Position numbers and translations under genes: made by a program. Shown piece by piece: positions 14,023-17,635 of a stretch of 17,635 bases of DNA (position 1 is the stretch's first letter; each line of letters opens with the position of its first letter). The notes under the pieces are model-generated. The model saw only the letters and a list, made by a program, of their open reading frames with translations, was not told the origin of the DNA and made no database searches. The DNA comes from Gammaproteobacteria bacterium (GTDB lineage Bacteria; Pseudomonadota; Gammaproteobacteria; Pseudomonadales; UBA3067), in assembly GCA_019090565.1 (NCBI GenBank), contig JAHRVS010000080.1:1-17635 (forward strand), read 5' to 3'.

Positions 14023-14751
14023 ATGTCGCTCATACTAGAGGCGCTCAGAAAATCGGACTTAGAAAACCAAGCAGCTGAAACCCGTGCGCTTTTATCGAGT
14101 TCGAAACAAAACACCCATCAAGGTGCCAACCCACCTATTAGTCTGTACATTACCCTTGCCCTGTTACTGATTGCTGCGTGTCTATTCGTGTTCAATGCTA
14201 TAGCGCCCCAGTCCCCACCAATAAACGGTACCCCCCAAAATCACCCTCTCATCCCTTTCTCCTCTGAAATATCACCAACAAACGAAGAGGATGTAAACAA
14301 TAATCCAACTACTTATATAGATAATGCAGATTCAACTTTAAACTTGGCAACCCAGCCAAAAGTAATCGCTACGCCAGGCTATCACCCTACTTTTGCCGAC
14401 AGCGCACACCCTTTGCCCTATCGCGGTGACAAAAAGGCAAGCATAAATGTTGACGAAACAATCAAAGCGCCTGTTAATCAGCCCCCTCAGCGCCTTGTAG
14501 ACACGCCTCATATCACTGAGTTGCCGGCTAGAACACGAGATACCATTCCCGCTCTTAGCTATGAATCTCATTGGTACGCCCCTCACGCTGATAAACGCAC
14601 CGTGATTATTAACGGTCGAAATCTGAGAGAAGGCACCACGCTAAGTGACGGGTTAATAATCAGAGCCATCACCAAGAAAGGCGCCATACTCAGTTATAAA
14701 GGCCAGTTATTTCATCTGCTTATGCTTCAAACTTGGCCAAACCCTCAATAA
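14023..14751 (+). CDS. gspB: GspB/ExeB-type secretin-assembly protein
   Basis: A 242-residue partner of GspA. The short cytoplasmic start MSLILEALRKSDLE is typical of GspB. A single membrane helix spans about 40-61 (LYITLALLLIAACLFVFNAI), followed by a long Pro/Asn/Thr-rich periplasmic linker (about 62-172). The C-terminal T2SSB domain (about 176-237) has LSYESHWYAP, TVIINGRNLREG and LIIRAITKKGAILSYKG. It starts 4 bases after the gspA stop, so the two are co-transcribed and probably translationally coupled. In Aeromonas, ExeA and ExeB form a complex needed for secretin multimerisation. The linker composition differs from the compact flanks but shows no break in reading frame. Confidence 0.9.
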   Translation: MSLILEALRKSDLENQAAETRALLSSSKQNTHQGANPPISLYITLALLLIAACLFVFNAIAPQSPPINGTPQNHPLIPFSSEISPTNEEDVNNNPTTYIDNADSTLNLATQPKVIATPGYHPTFADSAHPLPYRGDKKASINVDETIKAPVNQPPQRLVDTPHITELPARTRDTIPALSYESHWYAPHADKRTVIINGRNLREGTTLSDGLIIRAITKKGAILSYKGQLFHLLMLQTWPNPQ

Positions 14752-14772
14752 TCAACCGCTCACCCTACTATC

Positions 14773-14799
14773 GCCCGACAGGGCATTTGACGGGCTTTT
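14773..14799 (+). terminator. Possible gspAB terminator
   Basis: GCCCG (14773-14777) pairs with CGGGC (14791-14795) and is followed at once by TTTT. It lies 21 bases after the gspB stop. The 5-bp stem and 13-base loop make it modest; an alternative pairing GCCC/GGGC (14773-14784) competes with it. Confidence 0.5.
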
Positions 14800-14809
14800 A
14801 CGCATTGAG

Positions 14810-14838
14810 TTGGCATTGCGCACCATCTCTGTTATCTT
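14810..14838 (+). promoter_or_regulatory. Sigma-70-like promoter of the aldehyde dehydrogenase gene
   Basis: TTGGCA (-35, 5/6 match) and TATCTT (-10, 4/6 match) are separated by exactly 17 bases, giving a leader of about 118 bases. Two AGCGCTT elements lie downstream, at 14857-14863 (within the 8-bp palindrome AAGCGCTT) and 14893-14899, and could bind a regulator. Confidence 0.5.
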
Positions 14839-14963
14839 GAGCAATTAACTCGCATAAGCGCTTTTAATAACGCAGCGAATAATTTAGTTTATAGCGCTTT
14901 ACCGACCTGCTAGTTAAACAACAGCGGGATCAACTGCAAATAATAATATTCAGGAGCACTTTT

Positions 14964-16409
14964 GTGAACAATCCACAACCAGTCGCAGCAGCCGAAGTCG
15001 GCAACCCCCTTTTACCTATCCTACAGCAGCAGCAAACAGCATTCTTAGACAATGGCGCCCCTGACTATAAACAGCGCATTGAAGCCCTGAATAAACTCAA
15101 AAAAGCGATAGGCGAATACAAAGAAGAGATTGTAGCTGCGGTTCAAGCTGATTTTGGTCATCGTAGTGATACCGAAACTTGGATTACTGAAGTAGTAAGT
15201 GTTCTTAATGAAATTGTTGCTACAAAATCTCACCTGAAAAAGTGGATGAAGCCCTCCAACCCGGGCCGTAGCATCAGTGCGGGCATGGCAAAAAGCCGCG
15301 TTATTTATCAGCCAAAAGGCGTCATTGGCATAATGGGCGCGTGGAATTACCCTGTTCTGCTAGTTTTATCCCCACTTATTGGCGTCATTGCCGCGGGAAA
15401 CAGCGCCGTCATCAAGCCATCTGACCTGACACCAAAAACTGGCGAAGTCGTTAAAAAGATGATTGCGAGCACCTTTGACGAATCCTACATCAGCGTTGTT
15501 ACTGGCGATGTAGAAGTTGCAAGCAACTTTACGCAATTACCATTTGACCACATTGTTTACACCGGCAGCACCCACGTGGGCAAAATTGTCATGAAAGCCG
15601 CTGCTGAAAACCTAACACCCGTCACGCTTGAACTGGGCGGAAAGTCACCCACTATCATCAACTCCAATTACCCTATTGCGAAAGCAGTCGACCGTATTAT
15701 GATGGGTAAATTCATGAACTCTGGGCAAACCTGCATTGCACCGGATTACATTCTTGTTCATGAATCTAAAGTTGATGAGTTAGTCAGTACTTTTCAAGAA
15801 AAGCTCGCAAAACGTTATCCAACTCTTGATAACAACAATGATATCAGCTGGATCGTCAACGATCGCCACTTCACGCGTATTACAAACCTCATAAAAGATG
15901 CGCAAGATCGCGGCGCACAGGCTGTACAAGTCAATCCGACCGATACCGTCATTGCTGAAGGCACTCGAATCATTCCCCCCACACTGCTTCTAAATGTTGA
16001 CCCTGACAGCAACATCATGCAGGAAGAAATATTTGGGCCTGTACTACCCGTTATCACTTACCGCGATATTGATGAAGCCATTCGCTTTGTAAACGAGCGG
16101 CCACGTCCACTCGCACTCTACTATTTTGATCAGAACAAAAAGCAGGCCGAAGAAGTATTGAGCCGTACAATCTCAGGCGGTGCCTGTGTAAATGAAACCA
16201 TGCTGCATTTTGCCAATGAAAAAATGGCTTTTGGTGGTATTGGGCCAAGCGGACTCGGTGGCTACCATGGTCATGCGGGCTTCTTGGAGTTCTCTCACAA
16301 GAAAAGCGTTATATTCCAAGGCGCCTTATCCCCAGCCCCGTTAATGAACAACCCTTACCCTAAGGTCGTTGTGAAAATACTGAAGGTCGTTTCAAAAATC
16401 CTGAGCTAA
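14964..16409 (+). CDS. NAD(P)-dependent aldehyde dehydrogenase, coniferyl-aldehyde-dehydrogenase-like
   Basis: A 481-residue ALDH-superfamily enzyme that oxidises an aldehyde to a carboxylic acid. It resembles the bacterial coniferyl aldehyde dehydrogenase (CalB-like) and ALDH3 group by its short N-terminus and the stretches GVIGIMGAWNYPVLLVLSPL and HFANEKMAFGGIGPSGLGGYHG. Active-site residues are present: N128 in WNYP, coenzyme motif GSTHVG at 201-206, E223 in TLELGGKSP, and nucleophile C257 in NSGQTCIAPDY. EEIFGPVLPV (about 354-363) is the usual late motif. The start is GTG at 14964 with strong CAGGAG 7 bases upstream. The C-terminus is lysine- and valine-rich (VVVKILKVVSKILS), reminiscent of ALDH3 membrane tails. 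Lone gene with its own promoter and terminator. Real substrates may be fatty or aromatic aldehydes; coniferyl aldehyde is a family label only. Confidence 0.92.
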   Translation: MNNPQPVAAAEVGNPLLPILQQQQTAFLDNGAPDYKQRIEALNKLKKAIGEYKEEIVAAVQADFGHRSDTETWITEVVSVLNEIVATKSHLKKWMKPSNPGRSISAGMAKSRVIYQPKGVIGIMGAWNYPVLLVLSPLIGVIAAGNSAVIKPSDLTPKTGEVVKKMIASTFDESYISVVTGDVEVASNFTQLPFDHIVYTGSTHVGKIVMKAAAENLTPVTLELGGKSPTIINSNYPIAKAVDRIMMGKFMNSGQTCIAPDYILVHESKVDELVSTFQEKLAKRYPTLDNNNDISWIVNDRHFTRITNLIKDAQDRGAQAVQVNPTDTVIAEGTRIIPPTLLLNVDPDSNIMQEEIFGPVLPVITYRDIDEAIRFVNERPRPLALYYFDQNKKQAEEVLSRTISGGACVNETMLHFANEKMAFGGIGPSGLGGYHGHAGFLEFSHKKSVIFQGALSPAPLMNNPYPKVVVKILKVVSKILS

Positions 16410-16448
16410 AAGCCAAGGCTAGTCGCCTTTAGCCCAAGCAAATACTAA

Positions 16449-16477
16449 GAGTGGGGCGAAATCGCCCCACTCTTTAT
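16449..16477. terminator. Strong intrinsic terminator between the ALDH gene and ppnP
   Basis: GAGTGGGGCGA (16449-16459) and TCGCCCCACTC (16462-16472) are perfect complements (10 bp around an AAAT loop), followed by TTTATT on the plus strand. On the minus strand the stem is followed by TTAGTATT, so it may also serve the convergent ppnP gene. Confidence 0.88.
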
Positions 16478-16548
16478 TCCCCTTATGCATCATGGCCTGC
16501 GACAGTGGAGCGCAGACGTAACTATTCAGACCTTAGTTAATAGCCAAA

Positions 16549-16830
16549 CTAGCCATATGTACACAGGTATGAGGTATCACTAGCGACCTTTAGTTGAAAC
16601 TCTTCATTTGCCTCCACAGTAAAGCTGTCACCGGCGCCATACTCTTGCCACAACCCCTCACCCGGCAGTTTTACAATTAAAGCGCCAGTAATAACCGTCA
16701 TTCTCTCAAATTTACTTGTACCAAATGTGTACTCACCGGAGCTCATCACGCCTACCGTCGCGGGCAGGGTATCCGTATCAAACCCTATTGATTTAACCTT
16801 CCCTTCGAAATAACTGCTTACGTCTAACAT
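16549..16830 (-). CDS. ppnP: Pyrimidine/purine nucleoside phosphorylase PpnP (DUF1255)
   Basis: A 93-residue single-domain cupin close to E. coli PpnP (YaiE, 94 residues), which splits nucleosides with phosphate to free base and ribose-1-phosphate. Family stretches are visible in order: YFEGKVKSIGFD, GVMSSGEYTFGTS, ERMTVITGALIVKLPG, W-x-x-YGAGDSFTV, and the C-terminal TSYLCTYG. The ATG at 16830 is chosen because GAGGA lies 7 bases upstream and the resulting protein matches the family length; a TTG start at 16857 would add nine residues and swallow that ribosome site. It stands alone, convergent with the aldehyde dehydrogenase gene and divergent from the acyl-CoA dehydrogenase. Confidence 0.95.
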   Translation of the reverse strand: MLDVSSYFEGKVKSIGFDTDTLPATVGVMSSGEYTFGTSKFERMTVITGALIVKLPGEGLWQEYGAGDSFTVEANEEFQLKVASDTSYLCTYG

Positions 16831-16866
16831 TGGTTTTTCCTCGTTAATAGACACCAAAATAATTCT

Positions 16867-16890
16867 ACCTTTTTTATCATCAAAAAAGGT
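16867..16890. promoter_or_regulatory. Perfect 9-bp inverted repeat upstream of ppnP
   Basis: ACCTTTTTT (16867-16875) and AAAAAAGGT (16882-16890) flank a 6-base centre, 37 bases upstream of the ppnP ATG. The place suits an operator or 5'-leader hairpin. The arms are mostly A/T, which weakens any RNA structure. Confidence 0.4.
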
Positions 16891-16980
16891 TCTTTATAAC
16901 CAAAAGGTTGGTTTCTCAAAAGATGGGTTGCCGCCCCTAATGGGCTGATGGAATTTGCAGTATCGGGCCAGGTACAAGGC

Positions 16981-17042
16981 AAAACTGGGCTGAAAAGCAG
17001 AGATTTTCGCCCAGGGAGGCTAAATATTTTTGGCCCAGTTTT
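16981..17042. promoter_or_regulatory. Competing hairpins upstream of the acyl-CoA dehydrogenase
   Basis: AAAACTGGGC (16981-16990) can pair over 10 bp with GCCCAGTTTT (17033-17042). The same left arm can instead form a hairpin at 16985-17014: CTGGGC plus GAAAA pairs with TTTTC plus GCCCAG, 11 bp with one bulged T and a 7-base loop. The pairings exclude each other. On the plus strand the outer stem ends in TTTT; on the minus strand the inner stem is followed by TTTT. It could be a bidirectional terminator pair or a regulatory leader. Confidence 0.45.
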
Positions 17043-17328
17043 AATACGTCAGAGGCAGTACCAGCATTATCTCGTCAGCCTGTTGAACAACCACTAATCA
17101 ACCTTACTCCCATCCATTGCCGAGAGCACCATTAAATGGCAAACACCCAGGAAAGACCTATTTGCTTGAATTTATCTCCAAAAACGTCATAAAACTTGCT
17201 TGTTCGCGTAAAAATCACCCCACGCTACTGCTTTTACGCGCCACTCGTCCGCTTACAACCTTGCTGTCACTAGAACCACCTCTATATGCTCAACGGCCTT
17301 AATTACTTTCATGACGAGGTTAATCCAA

Positions 17329-17635
17329 ATGAATTTTGGCTTTACGGAGGAGCAAGACATCCTCAGGGATCAGGTCCGCAAGCTTCTTAATCAAGAAAGC
17401 TCTATGCCGGACGTACGGCGCGTTAGCGCCACCCAAATTGGCTATGACACTGAACTTTGGCAGAAGGCTGCCAACCTAGGCTGGCTTGGTTTGACCACCC
17501 CAGAAGCGCTAGGAGGAAGCGGCCTAAACTGGGTAGACTTAGTGGTTTTATTGGAAGAACAAGGGCGTGGCTTGCACCCTTCCCCTTTCATATCCAACAC
17601 GCTAGCGGTCACTGCTATCAATGAGTTTGGTAGCG
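17329..17635 (+). CDS. Acyl-CoA dehydrogenase, N-terminal part (cut by window edge)
   Basis: The first 102 codons of an FAD-dependent acyl-CoA dehydrogenase; the gene runs off the right edge. The start MNFGFTEEQDILRDQVRKLL is the usual N-terminal helix of the family. LWQKAANLGWLGLTTPEALGGSGLNWVDLVVLLEEQGRGLHPSPF (cited as residues about 43-87) fits the N-terminal helical domain with its LGW and PE-x-GG-x-G motifs. Family members introduce a 2,3 double bond into acyl-CoA thioesters, in fatty-acid, sterol side-chain or amino-acid breakdown. The substrate class cannot be told from this part; the catalytic Glu and FAD-contact segments lie outside the window. GAGGT lies 8 bases before the ATG, which fixes the start. 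Confidence 0.9.
   Translation, partial: MNFGFTEEQDILRDQVRKLLNQESSMPDVRRVSATQIGYDTELWQKAANLGWLGLTTPEALGGSGLNWVDLVVLLEEQGRGLHPSPFISNTLAVTAINEFGS

Larger units (their letters stand above)
16831..17328. other. Divergent intergenic region, ppnP / acyl-CoA dehydrogenase
   Basis: These 498 bases carry several inverted repeats (16867-16890, AACC-AAAA-GGTT at 16898-16909, and the alternative hairpins at 16981-17042) but no credible gene. A 61-codon frame at 17117-17302 has no ribosome site or family resemblance. TATAAA on the minus strand (16898-16893) could be a -10 for ppnP. A promoter for the acyl-CoA dehydrogenase is not evident. Confidence 0.5.

Noticed and set aside
12265..14751. Full type II secretion locus
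   Set aside because: Only the accessory gspA and gspB genes are present; no secretin, GspE, GspF or pseudopilin genes occur in the window.
17117..17302. 61-codon frame upstream of the acyl-CoA dehydrogenase
   Set aside because: No ribosome site and no family resemblance; the real gene has a good ribosome site at 17316-17320.

Overview
The window looks like ordinary chromosome from a Gram-negative gammaproteobacterium. It carries minCDE, a gspAB pair, a PpnP-type nucleoside phosphorylase, a CysE of enterobacterial type and SecII-type lipoproteins. Base composition looks moderate (mid-40s % GC by eye). The gene set fits a marine heterotroph of the Cellvibrionales/Pseudomonadales type, but that placement is inference. 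I see no IS element, prophage, CRISPR array, rRNA or tRNA.

Layout. 1-1198 (-): N-terminal 399 codons of an RND/MMPL-family exporter, cut by the window edge. 1199-1790: divergent regulatory region with a PsrA-like operator, nested inverted repeats, and a long cysE leader able to form two mutually exclusive hairpins. 1791-3836 (+): cysE then a short ACT-domain serA, a serine-to-O-acetylserine pair. 3973-5757 (-): an MsbA-related ABC half-transporter, convergent with serA. 6157-8973 (+): a secreted two-domain M16 zinc protease with an Ala-Glu hexanucleotide repeat at its C-terminus. 9428-9755 (+): two tandem 42-codon paralogous lipoproteins, the least explained item here. 9803-9854: a perfect 24-bp-stem bidirectional terminator shared with the convergent min operon. 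9882-11890 (-): minC-minD-minE, with a terminator-like hairpin between minC and minD. 12265-14751 (+): gspA-gspB, the ATPase/peptidoglycan-binding pair that helps type II secretin assembly. 14964-16409 (+): a coniferyl-aldehyde-dehydrogenase-like ALDH with its own promoter, followed by a strong terminator. 16549-16830 (-): ppnP. 17329-17635 (+): the start of an acyl-CoA dehydrogenase, cut by the window edge.

How the parts relate. serA and cysE act in one pathway (serine synthesis, then activation for cysteine). minCDE positions the division septum and gspAB acts on the cell wall and secretin; they are divergent neighbours sharing a 370-bp promoter region. The exporter, aldehyde dehydrogenase and acyl-CoA dehydrogenase hint at lipid or aromatic metabolism, but nothing ties them into one operon.

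No clearly new multi-gene system is visible. The best candidates for something undescribed are the tandem micro-lipoproteins, the alternative-pairing cysE leader, and the alternative hairpins upstream of the acyl-CoA dehydrogenase.
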